From assembly GCA_963718695.1 (NCBI GenBank), contig OY970371.1, forward strand, positions 3,596,001 to 3,660,000: a DNA stretch of 64,000 nt, in the 5' to 3' direction. The notes under the pieces were generated by a model. The model was not told the origin of the DNA and did no database searches. It saw nothing but the letters and a program-made list of their open reading frames with translations. Source of the stretch: Manganitrophus sp963718695. GTDB taxonomy: Bacteria; Nitrospirota; Nitrospiria; SBBL01; Manganitrophaceae. The position numbers were made by a program, and so were the translations under genes. Positions 8,765-17,881 of this stretch are shown here, one piece after another. Position 1 is the first letter of the stretch. Each line of letters starts with the position of its first letter.

Positions 8765-9667
8765 ATGTTCCTTCAACAATTGATCAACGGCCTTACCCTC
8801 GGCGCGGTGTATGCGCTGGTCGCGCTCGGCTACACGATGGTCTACGGCATCTTGGGGCTGATTAACTTCGCGCATGGCGAGATCTACATGATCGGCGCCT
8901 ACCTCGGGATTATTTTTCTCGGCCTCTTTACCGTGACCGGACTGACCGAAACACATCTTTTCCTTTCTCTGATTCTCACCTTTCTCCTCTCGGCGGTGAC
9001 CTGCGCCGGATATGGGATGACCCTGGAGCGGATCGCCTACCGGCCGCTTCGGCAGGCCCATCGGCTCGCGCCGCTGATCTCGGCGATCGGGATGTCGATC
9101 TTTCTCCAAAACTATGTGATGCTAACCCAAGGATCGGCCGACAAAGTCTTCCCCCATATTCTTCCAACCGGTCCGATTGCCGAAGCGGGCATTCCGATCA
9201 GCGGAATTCAGATTTTCATCCTCGTTGCCTCGGTCGTTCTGATGGGGTCCCTGCAGTTCTTCGTTCGAAAGACCCGTCTCGGAAAGGCGATGCGGGCGAC
9301 GGCGCAGGACAAAACGATGGCGTCGCTTTGCGGCATTCCGATCGACCGGGTCATTATGGTCACCTTTGCGATCGGATCGCTCCTCGCCGCGGTGGCCGGG
9401 GTGATGGTGGCGATGTATTACGGAGTGGTTCATTTTTTCATCGGCTATGTCGCCGGGATCAAAGCTTTCACCGCGGCGGTCCTCGGCGGGATCGGGAATA
9501 TTCCGGGCGCCATGGTCGGCGGGCTGCTCCTCGGACTGGTGGAAAGCCTCGGCGCGGCCTACATCTCCAGCGAGTTCAAAGATGGCTTCGCCTTTTTGAT
9601 TTTGATCTTTGTCCTTATCTTCCGTCCCTCGGGCCTGCTCGGCGAGAAGGTTCCGGAGCGGGCATAA
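8765..9667 (+). CDS. livH: LivH-type ABC transporter permease
   Basis: The 300-aa hydrophobic permease begins 'MFLQQLINGLTLGAVYALVALGYTMVYG' in family style (here split: 'LGAVYALVALGYTMVYG' is the hallmark). It also has 'NFAHGEIYMIGAYLG' and an 'EAA-like' stretch 'KTRLGKAMRATAQD'. It forms the membrane channel of the Liv/HAAT family together with LivM. Eight or so membrane segments are apparent. It lies immediately upstream of livM. livK, which should supply the substrate, is 2.8 kb upstream beyond the MNT/HEPN insert. Confidence 0.93.
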   Translation: MFLQQLINGLTLGAVYALVALGYTMVYGILGLINFAHGEIYMIGAYLGIIFLGLFTVTGLTETHLFLSLILTFLLSAVTCAGYGMTLERIAYRPLRQAHRLAPLISAIGMSIFLQNYVMLTQGSADKVFPHILPTGPIAEAGIPISGIQIFILVASVVLMGSLQFFVRKTRLGKAMRATAQDKTMASLCGIPIDRVIMVTFAIGSLLAAVAGVMVAMYYGVVHFFIGYVAGIKAFTAAVLGGIGNIPGAMVGGLLLGLVESLGAAYISSEFKDGFAFLILIFVLIFRPSGLLGEKVPERA

Positions 9668-9680
9668 TCAAAGGAACAGA

Positions 9681-10811
9681 TTGTCGGTCTCAGCGTTAAA
9701 AAACTCACTCTTGGTCGGCCTCTGGATGGGGCTGCTCGTCCTCCCCTTCATGGGGTGGCAGGATGCGGGGAAACTCGCTGCGGCGCTGGCGATCGGCGGG
9801 GTTCTCTGGCGGGGGATGATGATCGGGGGAGGGAGCGAACCGGTCCATACCGCGATGGCCGTCTTCCGGAGGCGGCTGAGGAAACTCGGCGGCTTTTTCT
9901 CTTGGTTGAATCGGACGGCGCTCATGGCCGGAGGGGCGGCGCTTTTCCTGATTCTTCCCCTTTTTCTGAATAACTACTATATCGATATCCTCAGTCTCGC
10001 GGGTCTTTATGCACTCCTGGCCGTGGGACTGAATATCACCGTCGGCTCGGCCGGGCTGCTTGACCTCGGTTATGCCGGCTTCTACGGAATCGGGGCGTAT
10101 GTTTATGGCCTTCTCTCCACCGGCATCGGCCTTTCATTCTGGCTCGGTCTTCCGCTCGGCGGGCTCATCGCCGCCGCGTTCGGCGTGGTCCTCGGGATGA
10201 TCACGCTGCGCCTCCGCGGCGATTATCTGGCCATCGTGACCCTCGGCTTTGTCCAGATTATTTATTTGGTTTTCAATAACTGGGACTCGGTGACCAACGG
10301 TCCAAACGGGATCTTGAATATCGGCCGACCGGAACTGCCGGGGTTCGTCCTCCGGCAGCCGATCCATTTTTATTACCTTGTTCTCGCGCTGCTCCTTTTG
10401 ACGGTATTGGCGATCTATCGATTGAGCCACTCGCAAATCGGCCGGGCCTGGATCGCGATCCGGGAGGATGAGCTCGCCGCCTCGGCGATGGGGATCAATA
10501 CCACTCAGATGAAGATCCTCGCCTTCGCGCTGGGAGCCGGGATCTCCGGGGTGGCGGGGGTCTTCTTCGCAGCAAAATATACTTTCGTCTCGCCGGAGAG
10601 CTTTACCTTTCTTGAGTCGGTCCGGGTCCTCTCGATGGTGGTGCTGGGCGGGATGGGAAGCCTTCCCGGGGCGATTCTCGGCGCCTTTCTTTTAACCGTC
10701 TTGCCGGAACTCCTTCGCGGATTGGCGAGTTATCGGATGCTTATTTTCGGCGCGGCCCTGGTGGTCATGATGATCTTCCGTCCCCAGGGTCTCCTCGGCA
10801 AGCGGCAATGA
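9681..10811 (+). CDS. livM: LivM-type ABC transporter permease
   Basis: The 376-aa membrane protein shows LivM features: 'YALLAVGLNITVGSAGLLDLGYAGFYGIGAY' split around residue 120, and 'RLSHSQIGRAWIAIREDELAA', the coupling loop. I place the start at TTG 9681 because AAAGGA (9670-9675) lies five bases before it and because the stop of livH is at 9665-9667. An upstream in-frame ATG at 9609 would run through the livH end in another frame. The N-terminal about 100 residues are longer and less conserved than the permease core, as in many LivM proteins. Confidence 0.9.
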   Translation: MSVSALKNSLLVGLWMGLLVLPFMGWQDAGKLAAALAIGGVLWRGMMIGGGSEPVHTAMAVFRRRLRKLGGFFSWLNRTALMAGGAALFLILPLFLNNYYIDILSLAGLYALLAVGLNITVGSAGLLDLGYAGFYGIGAYVYGLLSTGIGLSFWLGLPLGGLIAAAFGVVLGMITLRLRGDYLAIVTLGFVQIIYLVFNNWDSVTNGPNGILNIGRPELPGFVLRQPIHFYYLVLALLLLTVLAIYRLSHSQIGRAWIAIREDELAASAMGINTTQMKILAFALGAGISGVAGVFFAAKYTFVSPESFTFLESVRVLSMVVLGGMGSLPGAILGAFLLTVLPELLRGLASYRMLIFGAALVVMMIFRPQGLLGKRQ

Positions 10812-10997
10812 TCTCCCCTTGGGGAGAAATTTAGCAACTTGCGAAAGACCCGGCGCTATGTTAAAAACGAGTAAAGCTGAAATTTAAGATAAAAATAAGG
10901 ATAAAGAAGGGTGGATGATCGCTGGAGGAGGCGGGTCTCCGCGATGTCATTGTTTTCGCTGCTTCTTTTCTCCTCTCTAATAAAAGGATGGGAACTG

Positions 10998-11504
10998 ATG
11001 AGAAAGAGCCTTTCATTCACGGCGGTGCTCCTGTTTGCCCTTCTCTTATTGGGAGGGGTCGGCGCCGATGCCGGCGGACGCAAGATCCCGCCGTTTGAGC
11101 TTCTTTCCCTCGACGGGAAAAAATACACCGAGAAAGACCTGCTCGACAAACCGACCCTGCTCATCTTTTGGGCCTCCTGGTGCGGAACCTGCCAACAGGA
11201 GCTGCCGAAAGTCCGCAATCTGAAAGAGAAGATGAAGGGGAAACCGTTTCAGGTCGTCGCCGTCGGATTTAAAGATTCGGAGGCGAATATCCGGGACTAT
11301 GTGAAATCACACCCGGAGCTCTTCAACTTTCCCGTGCTCTACGATCCGAACGATCGCGTCGCAACCCGACTCGGTGCGCAGTTTACCCCCACCCTCTTTC
11401 TCTTGGATAAAAAGGGGGAATTGGTCCTGCATCATTTTAGCGGAGGATTCTTCGAGCGCCCTGATTTCCAGGAAGCGCTGCAGCGACTCTTAAAAGAGAC
11501 CTAA
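10998..11504 (+). CDS. TlpA/ResA-like secreted thioredoxin
   Basis: The 168-aa protein has an N-terminal signal or anchor segment (residues 5-25) and a thioredoxin fold with 'FWASWCGTCQQELP' (Cys62 and Cys65). Proteins of this family reduce disulfides outside the cytoplasm, often in cytochrome c maturation. The ATG at 10998 is preceded by AAGGATGGGAAC; the more upstream ATG at 10911 lacks a ribosome site and would bury the signal peptide. No cytochrome maturation gene is adjacent, so the specific client is unknown. Confidence 0.88.
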   Translation: MRKSLSFTAVLLFALLLLGGVGADAGGRKIPPFELLSLDGKKYTEKDLLDKPTLLIFWASWCGTCQQELPKVRNLKEKMKGKPFQVVAVGFKDSEANIRDYVKSHPELFNFPVLYDPNDRVATRLGAQFTPTLFLLDKKGELVLHHFSGGFFERPDFQEALQRLLKET

Positions 11505-11528
11505 TTAGGCCGGACTGTTTAGGACAAA

Positions 11529-12683
11529 ATGGAATTTCATTACGACTACATCACCACGTCGGAGGGCTTTCGTGAGGCGATCGATGCTTTACGCCGCGCC
11601 CCTATCATCGGAGTCGACACCGAAGGAGATTCTCTCTACAGCTATCAGGAAAGGGTCAGCCTGATCCAGATTTCCGGAGCGGAGCAGCACTTTATCTTCG
11701 ATCCGCTTCTCCTTGAAACCATCGAACCGCTCGGCCCAATCCTCGAAGACAGATCGATCTTAAAGGTCTTCCACGGGGCCGATTACGATCTGGTGTCGTT
11801 GAAGCGCGACTTCGGCTTCAACATCGGACCGATCTTCGATACCGCCTTAGCCGCCCGCGCGCTCGGCGTTCGCGAGTTCTCCCTTCAAAACCTGATTGCG
11901 CGTTATTTTCAATTGACCCTTTCGAAGACCCATCAAAAGTCGAATTGGTCGATCCGCCCCCTGCCGAAGGACCAATTGGATTATGCCGCCCAGGATACCG
12001 CCTACCTGATTCCGCTCTATGAGCTCTTGAAAAAGGAGATCGACGCCATCGGGAGGATGGATCAAATTGAAGAGGAATGCCGGCTCCTGGAAGCGATCAC
12101 CTGGAGCGGGAAATCATTCGAGCCGGATGATTACCTCCGGATCAAAGGGGCACGCGCCCTCCCCCATTCCGCTCAGAAGATCTTGCGAGAGCTCGCCGTG
12201 GTGCGCAACCAGTTGGCAAAAAAAAGAAACCGCCCGCCGTTTAAGATTATTTCCAACGATGATCTTCTCAAGATGGCCAAAGAACCTCCCCAGTCCGAGG
12301 AGGACCTCAAACGGCTCTTCCCCAGAGAAACGGCGCCGGTCTTTCGAAATCCTTCCCTTTGGTTAACTGCCGTGTCAAAGGGGATGACGACGACCGACCC
12401 GCTCCCCAAAGTCGAGCGCAACGGCGGGGCCCCGCTCACTCCCGACCAAGAGCGGTTGTTGACCCATTTGAAAGAGTGGCGAAACAAGCAGGCGGAGCAA
12501 GAGGGGCTGGAGCCGGCGATGGTGGTCACCAGCGGCGTGTTGCGCGACATCGCCAAGCGGACACCGAAATCGATCGAGGCGCTCCGGGAAGTCGTTTCCC
12601 TTCGGGAGTGGCAGATCCAGCGCTACGGGGACCTTCTCCTCAGGGAGATCTCCACCCCGCCGAAACCGGCACGAAAAGAGTAG
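11529..12683 (+). CDS. rnd: Ribonuclease D
   Basis: The 384-aa 3'-5' exoribonuclease belongs to the DEDD family and trims tRNA 3' ends. 'GVDTEGDSLYSYQERVSLIQ' supplies the first Asp-x-Glu, 'FHGADYDLVSLKRD' the second Asp, and 'DYAAQDTAYL' the Tyr and last Asp (DEDDy type). Two HRDC domains follow, roughly residues 210-280 ('LRELAVVRNQLAKKRNRPPF') and 310-380. The length matches typical RNase D. It is 24 bases downstream of the thioredoxin gene. Confidence 0.93.
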   Translation: MEFHYDYITTSEGFREAIDALRRAPIIGVDTEGDSLYSYQERVSLIQISGAEQHFIFDPLLLETIEPLGPILEDRSILKVFHGADYDLVSLKRDFGFNIGPIFDTALAARALGVREFSLQNLIARYFQLTLSKTHQKSNWSIRPLPKDQLDYAAQDTAYLIPLYELLKKEIDAIGRMDQIEEECRLLEAITWSGKSFEPDDYLRIKGARALPHSAQKILRELAVVRNQLAKKRNRPPFKIISNDDLLKMAKEPPQSEEDLKRLFPRETAPVFRNPSLWLTAVSKGMTTTDPLPKVERNGGAPLTPDQERLLTHLKEWRNKQAEQEGLEPAMVVTSGVLRDIAKRTPKSIEALREVVSLREWQIQRYGDLLLREISTPPKPARKE

Positions 12684-12703
12684 CCTTCCTCCGAACGACC
12701 GAA

Positions 12704-13156
12704 CTACTTCTTTCCGGCATGGTGAAGCTGGAAGTGCTTCTCCGTCCCCATGGCCCGCAAGGTAATCCCCCCCTCCAATCGGTAGTCGATCTCCTCCGGC
12801 TCTTTTCTTAAGAGCGGCGCCAGCTCACGCGCTTGTTTAAAGCTCATCTGCACCGGCAGGACAACGTCGATTGATCCGTGCCTCGGCAGCTCGAAGGGGG
12901 TTGTCATCTCTCCCTCCGCAATTTTGACCTCATGCAAATAAAATTGGTACGTCAGATGCTGTACGGTCACGCCGACGGGATTGGGATTGATAATACGGAG
13001 CGCCAAGCCGAGTGAAGCCCCCCCAAGGTCGATCCGATCGATCCGGATTCCTTGCAACCGCCATTCCGGCTTAGAGAGGAGTCGGGCCGGCGTGCAGGCA
13101 AGGAGCGCCTGCAGAAGAAAAATTACAAAGAGAGCGTAACCTAATCGCTTCTGCAT
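12704..13156 (-). CDS. LEA14/WHy-domain lipoprotein
   Basis: The 150-aa protein has a signal peptide with lipobox L-L-A-C (Cys21). It is followed by a single WHy-type beta domain ('LGLALRIINPNPVGVTVQHLTYQFYL'), the pattern of LEA type 2 proteins linked to desiccation and stress in plants and bacteria. The NPNPxxxxV motif is clear. It converges on RNase D and reads away from the riboswitch region. Function in bacteria is poorly known. Confidence 0.8.
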   Translation of the reverse strand: MQKRLGYALFVIFLLQALLACTPARLLSKPEWRLQGIRIDRIDLGGASLGLALRIINPNPVGVTVQHLTYQFYLHEVKIAEGEMTTPFELPRHGSIDVVLPVQMSFKQARELAPLLRKEPEEIDYRLEGGITLRAMGTEKHFQLHHAGKK

Positions 13157-13216
13157 TTACTGATGCTACGGCATTTGTAAAATGTTTGTCAAAGACCTCT
13201 TTTCCGCTTTCCCCTA

Positions 13217-13244
13217 TTGACAAAATATCACTTTTTGGTATCTT
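13217..13244 (+). promoter_or_regulatory. Sigma-70-like promoter upstream of the riboswitch
   Basis: A perfect TTGACA at 13217-13222 and TATCTT at 13239-13244 are separated by 16 bases. The start of transcription would fall near 13251, shortly before the aptamer. It therefore fits as the promoter of the riboswitch-lipoprotein message. Confidence 0.6.
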
Positions 13245-13271
13245 TTACCACGAAACAAAGTTTGAATCCAA

Positions 13272-13364
13272 GATAAAGGCAAACCAGCCGAAAGGTTGGG
13301 GCGCAAAGCTTCAAGGCTTCGCCGGGCGAATGGAGTCGCCGGCATGCTAGTTGGGCTGCCATGG
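13272..13364 (+). ncRNA. Class I cyclic-di-GMP riboswitch (GEMM)
   Basis: The aptamer signature is clear. GGCAAACC (13278-13285) is followed by a stem CCAGCC / GGTTGG capped by GAAA (13290-13293), then the conserved GCGCAAAGC (13301-13309). A second stem-loop follows, and the 3' strand ends TTGGGCTGCC (13351-13360). The closing P1 helix can form between GGCA (13278-13281) and TGCC (13357-13360). The RNA binds the second messenger cyclic di-GMP and should control the large lipoprotein gene downstream through the terminator at 13409-13440. Confidence 0.88.
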
Positions 13365-13405
13365 ATAAATAAGAATTCTTCTATCCTTATTTATGATTTA
13401 TGTGC

Positions 13406-13441
13406 GCAGCCCATTTCTAAAGTTTGGAAATGGGCTTTTTT
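13406..13441 (+). terminator. Riboswitch expression-platform terminator
   Basis: GCCCATTTC (13409-13417) pairs with GAAATGGGC (13427-13435) and is followed by a run of T, a classic intrinsic terminator. GCAGCCC at 13406-13412 can instead pair with GGGCTGC at 13353-13359 in the 3' end of the aptamer, so terminator and anti-terminator are mutually exclusive. Because P1 uses the same aptamer strand, ligand binding would favour termination (an OFF switch). That direction is inferred from pairing alone. Confidence 0.75.
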
Positions 13442-13529
13442 ATTTTGCAAGGATGCAAATGATCCGCTGCCCGTTTTTTTAGGTCGTCCGGAAAAATACA
13501 ATCGGGAAAAAACAAACAGGAGACAACAA

Positions 13530-16229
13530 ATGAAAAGGTTACTTGCAGTGGCTTCGGCTTCATTGATTGTGAGCCTCAGCCTGGCTGCCTGCGGAGGCGG
13601 GGGCGGAGGAGGTAGTTCATCGGGTGGCGGAGGAGGTTCTCAGTCGGCCGGCTTCGAGGTGCCGACCGAGATTTCAGCGGTGCCGACCAACCTCTCCGGC
13701 GCGGCCGGCGGAGGCGTGTCCAAGCCGGGTCTCAAATCGAAGCTTTCCGCATTAAAGCGGGCGGCGACCGATCCAAACACCGATTACAGCAAAGCGCAGA
13801 CGGTGAAGTTCGTAAACGAGCACACGCTGGAGCAGTTCGATATCATCGAACAGGTTCTCTCGGCGCTGGCACAGACGAACTACGCCGACGAGGCGAACGT
13901 CAATCAAGGCCCCTATAAAGCGATGGTCGCCTTCCAGGATGAGCAGAACGGCATCGAGACGAAATCGCTCGAGCCGTGGGTGGTTGATTCAGCGATGATC
14001 GAGGAGAACGGCCAGGACGTCAATCGCGTCCGACTTTGGATCGAGGAGTCGCACGATGGGATGACCATGCTGATCAAAGGGGAATTCAAGATCTATCAAT
14101 CGGCCACACGGCGAGAGGACGGCTCGTACAGTGACTACGGTGTCTGGACATTCAATGTCCGATTCGGCGACTCGGCTTCCGACTTCTTCGCAGCATCCGC
14201 CGACATCGACGCGGACGGCCGTGCGGTCATTAAGATCAATGAGAGCAGCCCGGGCGGCCCAGGTGGCAGCCATCAGATGAAGGCGGTCATGAACCGGTCG
14301 GAGACAGACGGCTTCGGGAAGGTGATGTTCCCCGACTTCGAGAGCTGCAATCAGCCCAACTGCACGCCGGACCCGGTGGAGGCGAAATATGCCTACAACA
14401 CGGCCCATCTCGCCATTCAAAAAGGGGCGGGTACCGTCCAGTATAAAGACCGGACGTCCATCACCGAGATGGCTCACCGGTATGGGATGTTCGATAGCGA
14501 GACCGGACAGGATGTCATGAAGACCAAGTCGTTCGGTTTCCCGGTGGAGTTCACCGACACCGAGGGACACCGCCAGTTCGCCTACTACGGCGCGTGGCAA
14601 GGCCGGCATCAGCTCTGGGCCGGCAACGGAGCGGTTCCCGCCGGAACCACCGTTAAGCGTCAGGACCGGGGCAATCAGGATACCGCGGAGACCTACACTG
14701 TCGCAGAACAGTTTGACGGAACCTTCACCAAGCGAATGCTGGTGCCGGGCGCCCTCAGCGACATCCAAGGGATCGCCGTCGAGACGTGGATTAACAAACA
14801 CTATAACCTTCTCCATAACGGATCGTCGTGGCAGTCGTGCGAAGGATGGATCGACCGCTTCGACCCCAATAACCCGGTCTGCACCAGCGGATCATTCACT
14901 ACTTTTGGTGATTTCAGCGCGCTGGTGGTGAGTGAAAACGACCGTAAGTTCGTCAACATCGGTCGCTGGGACATGGAAGCCCAGATGCCGAAGAATTACG
15001 TCTATCTGAACGCCGACCCCGGTCTGAGCGGTTACAATGGCTCCGGCTTCTATGAGGCTCAGCCCCCTCAGCCCGGCCAGCCGGGAGGCTTCACACCCGC
15101 CAGTCCCGCCGTAAAGCTTGCTGAGACTGCCGGCGCCGAACTCTTTGTCGATATCGGCGGCTCCATCTACATCTCCTACACCGGAGAATTCAGCGGGCCG
15201 ACCACCACGACCGGCTGGGTGCAAAAAGCATTGACCGGCTTCGATGAGAGCACCTGGACGCCGGAGTTCGGTTCTGGAGATGTCGCCTTTACGCCGGAAC
15301 CGGGGCGGGAGTACTACATCAACAGCCATGGGGCCAATTTCATCGTGCGCCGTAAAAACGACAGCGCGATGGCCGCCAACGCCTATGATGTGATGATCGA
15401 GTTGCAGAGCGCCGCCAACCCGACCAACGCCGCATCGATGCTCCCTTCGGGAACCGCTTATCTGCGTTCCCCCTGGCGTCAGGAAGTGCGCTACACCTTT
15501 GCCACGAGTGCCGGCGCAAACTTCCTGACGTTGCTCTATGTTACGGATGATCCCAATACCCCGGATGTCGATGAGAGCGCCACGCCGACCCCCGTCACCA
15601 ACGGCGAATGGGGTCTGCAGGCCTATGACACCAACGGCACGCCGAACGACTTTACCGACGACAGACCGCTTCAAGCGGATGGCACGCCGGTAACCGTCGA
15701 TCAATGGGGTATTCCCACGGATCAGAACATTCGCCCGGTGCAGTTCAACTGGGAGTATGCTCAGGAAGGGACCGGTTGGGGTGCGCAGCAGTTCTTACTC
15801 GACGCGAGCAGCAACTACGTCCTGCTAAGCGATCCGATTCGTCTCGTTCCGGTGACACTGACCAGCAATGCGGGAGAGGCAAAATCTCTCGCTCTCCAAT
15901 ATGACGGCTGGATGCATGGGTTGCCGGATCTCTTCCATGAACTCTTCAAGAACGGACACGTGATGACGGATGAAATTTCCGACAAAATCATCAACATCCC
16001 GGCCGGCACCGAGGTCACCGATGCCGATGACGCGACCAAGAGCTACCTGATCAAACCGCTCGAAGTCAGTCAGTTCCTGGATGTCGTTTCCGATCCGGGC
16101 ACCCTCGACATCGGCGTCGCCGATGCCATCGACCTGAACACGGTTCCCGTGTTTGTCGAGCACAATATGGGTGACATGCCGACGACCACCGGCGTGAAGT
16201 ACTCGGAAGGTATTTTAGTAGAGGAATAG
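13530..16229 (+). CDS. Large secreted lipoprotein under c-di-GMP control
   Basis: I do not recognise the family of this 899-aa protein. A signal peptide ends at lipobox L-A-A-C (Cys21), followed by a Gly/Ser-rich tether of about 25 residues with a run of seven Gly. The mature part is acidic and rich in Gly, Asn and aromatic residues, with no membrane segment, so it should sit on the cell surface or in the periplasm. The ATG at 13530 has AGGAGA six bases upstream; frames extending upstream run through the riboswitch and are not coding. A surface role such as adhesion, matrix or redox scaffold is an inference from the riboswitch. Confidence 0.8.
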   Translation: MKRLLAVASASLIVSLSLAACGGGGGGGSSSGGGGGSQSAGFEVPTEISAVPTNLSGAAGGGVSKPGLKSKLSALKRAATDPNTDYSKAQTVKFVNEHTLEQFDIIEQVLSALAQTNYADEANVNQGPYKAMVAFQDEQNGIETKSLEPWVVDSAMIEENGQDVNRVRLWIEESHDGMTMLIKGEFKIYQSATRREDGSYSDYGVWTFNVRFGDSASDFFAASADIDADGRAVIKINESSPGGPGGSHQMKAVMNRSETDGFGKVMFPDFESCNQPNCTPDPVEAKYAYNTAHLAIQKGAGTVQYKDRTSITEMAHRYGMFDSETGQDVMKTKSFGFPVEFTDTEGHRQFAYYGAWQGRHQLWAGNGAVPAGTTVKRQDRGNQDTAETYTVAEQFDGTFTKRMLVPGALSDIQGIAVETWINKHYNLLHNGSSWQSCEGWIDRFDPNNPVCTSGSFTTFGDFSALVVSENDRKFVNIGRWDMEAQMPKNYVYLNADPGLSGYNGSGFYEAQPPQPGQPGGFTPASPAVKLAETAGAELFVDIGGSIYISYTGEFSGPTTTTGWVQKALTGFDESTWTPEFGSGDVAFTPEPGREYYINSHGANFIVRRKNDSAMAANAYDVMIELQSAANPTNAASMLPSGTAYLRSPWRQEVRYTFATSAGANFLTLLYVTDDPNTPDVDESATPTPVTNGEWGLQAYDTNGTPNDFTDDRPLQADGTPVTVDQWGIPTDQNIRPVQFNWEYAQEGTGWGAQQFLLDASSNYVLLSDPIRLVPVTLTSNAGEAKSLALQYDGWMHGLPDLFHELFKNGHVMTDEISDKIINIPAGTEVTDADDATKSYLIKPLEVSQFLDVVSDPGTLDIGVADAIDLNTVPVFVEHNMGDMPTTTGVKYSEGILVEE

Positions 16230-16243
16230 ATTCAACGGAGTAC

Positions 16244-16290
16244 CCCGCCCGCCAGGGCGGGGGCGCCACGGCGTCGGGCAACGCCGTGGG
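16244..16290. repeat. Two GC-rich hairpins after the lipoprotein gene
   Basis: Two adjacent strong inverted repeats occur: CCCCGCCC with GGGCGGGG, and CCACGGCGT with ACGCCGTGG. They lie between the lipoprotein stop and the main terminator. They may stabilise the message end or be a REP-like element; similar GC-rich hairpins occur near 47255-47305. Confidence 0.5.
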
Positions 16291-16318
16291 AGATAGACCC
16301 CTCCTGTGCCCGCGCGAA

Positions 16319-16353
16319 GAGGGGGCGCCGAAAGGCGCCCCCTCTTCTCTTTT
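16319..16353. terminator. Strong bidirectional terminator
   Basis: GAGGGGGCGCC (16319-16329), a GAAA loop and GGCGCCCCCTC (16334-16344) form an 11-bp perfect stem followed by TTCTCTTTT. The element separates the plus-strand lipoprotein gene from the convergent minus-strand ureG and could stop transcription from the plus side. The minus side has AAGA-rich sequence only, so termination there is less certain. Confidence 0.8.
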
Positions 16354-17044
16354 ATCGACGATGAAGAAAAGCCGATTTTTTCTCTACTCGCGGCGCTTCG
16401 AAAAGGATCCCTTCGATCCACCGGCAGACTTCATCCAAACCTTCCAGCTTTTTGAGGTTGGTGAAGATGTAGGGGCTATCGCCCCGCATTTTTTTTGTAT
16501 CCCGGTCCATGACGCCCAGGTCGGCCCCGACATACGGGGCGAGATCGATTTTGTTGATGACGAGCAGATCGGATCGGGTGATCCCCGGTCCCCCCTTTCT
16601 CGGAATTTTATCCCCGGCCGAGACATCGATCACATAAATCGCCCGATCGACCAGCTCCGGGCTAAAGGTGGCGGCGAGGTTATCCCCCCCGCTTTCGACG
16701 AAGATCAACTCCAAATCGGGAAACCGATGGACCAGTTCATCGATGGCATGAAGGTTTCCGGAAGCATCCTCTCGAATCGCCGTGTGAGGACAGCCGCCGG
16801 TCTCGACGCCGATGATCCGCTCTTTTTCCAACGCCCCCGCCCGGATCAGAAACTCGGCATCCTCGCGGGTATAGATATCATTGGTCACGACCGCCAGCTG
16901 ATACCGATCCCGCAGCCGCATGCAGAGCCGTTCAGTAAGGGCGGTTTTCCCGGAACCGACCGGACCGCCGATCCCGATTCGAACCGGCAGTCGGAGTTCC
17001 CGTAGAGTCTGATCAAACGGCTCATGATGATGAGATCCTCCCAT
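16352..17044 (-). CDS. ureG: Urease accessory GTPase UreG
   Basis: The 230-aa GTPase drives nickel delivery into urease together with UreF and UreD. It has the P-loop 'GGPVGSGKT' (residues 26-34), the nickel-binding C-P-H motif in 'GVETGGCPHTAIRED', and 'VINKIDLAPYVGADL' for guanine recognition. The N-terminus carries only a short HHH rather than a long histidine tail. I chose ATG 17044 because GAAAGGGA lies just upstream; the longer frame from 17131 reads through a REP-like repeat. It is the last gene of the minus-strand urease block. Confidence 0.95.
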   Translation of the reverse strand: MGGSHHHEPFDQTLRELRLPVRIGIGGPVGSGKTALTERLCMRLRDRYQLAVVTNDIYTREDAEFLIRAGALEKERIIGVETGGCPHTAIREDASGNLHAIDELVHRFPDLELIFVESGGDNLAATFSPELVDRAIYVIDVSAGDKIPRKGGPGITRSDLLVINKIDLAPYVGADLGVMDRDTKKMRGDSPYIFTNLKKLEGLDEVCRWIEGILFEAPRVEKKSAFLHRR

Positions 17045-17074
17045 GACGTCCCTTTCTAAAGTTGATCGGTTTTC

Positions 17075-17163
17075 GTAGGGGCGATTCTTGTGATCGCCCT
17101 TTGTTCCCATATCAATATTGGGCGAATACACGATGATACAGTGCAGGCAAGATTCGCCCCTAC
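17075..17163. repeat. REP-like repeat, family A (copy 1)
   Basis: The 89-bp element between ureF and ureG has ends GTAGGGGCGA and TCGCCCCTAC, an inverted pair, with internal GATCGCCC and GGGCGAAT arms. The same ends recur at 17882-17909 and 20439-20505. All three copies fall in spacers of the urease block, as REP-type palindromic repeats do. Confidence 0.7.
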
Positions 17164-17164
17164 A

Positions 17165-17872
17165 TCACGATTGAAACAGTCTCATCTCGGCCATTTCATG
17201 CCGCATGCTGCGAATCTCCAACGCCGGCTGAAAAGAGGTCGGCCTTGCATCGCTTTCTGAAAAGACCCTTTCCAGTGTCCCCTCGTCGCAAACCTCTCTC
17301 CAGAGCCGGGCGAGAATCCGTTGCCCCTCCCCCTGGCCGATCGGCAAAAGCCGCAGCCCCCCCGAGACCTGCCCCGAGGCCATTCCATAAACGTAACCGA
17401 TCAGCGTCGGAACAAGCGTCCGTTCAGAGGCCGCCCCCGCCAGCGCAAAAGCCACCGCCGGATCGCCCCGCAGCCGTCCCTCTTTCAATGCCTTCAGACA
17501 TTCCCTCGTCCACGAAGAGGGATAAAGATCGGCTGTCATCTGAATCCAGCGCCGCCCGATGGCCCGGCTTCCTTCTCGGAATTCCATTGGCAGCCGCATC
17601 GCCATTCCCTCTTCATCCAAATCGGAGAGCGTCTTCAAGTCCGCCTGTACGGCTGCCGAATACGCTTTCCTGATGAGGACACACTCCCCTGGAAAGACGG
17701 AATGAGCCATCTTCGCCCGAATCGACCGAAAAAGCCCTTCCCCATCCCGCACCGTCCCATCCCGGACCGCCTCCTCCAGACCGAAGGAGTGGGCATATCC
17801 CCCCGCCGGGAAGAGGGAGTCGCACCATTGAAGGAGGCCGAGGAGATTTTTTGGGGAAAGGTTCATTTCCAA
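17165..17872 (-). CDS. ureF: Urease accessory protein UreF
   Basis: The 235-aa helical protein has the UreF hallmark 'DSLFPAGGYAHSFGLEEAV' at residues 18-36. UreF binds UreD and gates nickel insertion into urease, acting as a regulator of UreG. The start may be the first ATG or the second at 17866 (M-N-L-S-P). Two copies of repeat family A flank the gene, one on each side. Confidence 0.93.
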   Translation of the reverse strand: MEMNLSPKNLLGLLQWCDSLFPAGGYAHSFGLEEAVRDGTVRDGEGLFRSIRAKMAHSVFPGECVLIRKAYSAAVQADLKTLSDLDEEGMAMRLPMEFREGSRAIGRRWIQMTADLYPSSWTRECLKALKEGRLRGDPAVAFALAGAASERTLVPTLIGYVYGMASGQVSGGLRLLPIGQGEGQRILARLWREVCDEGTLERVFSESDARPTSFQPALEIRSMRHEMAEMRLFQS

Positions 17873-17881
17873 TCCATGCAG

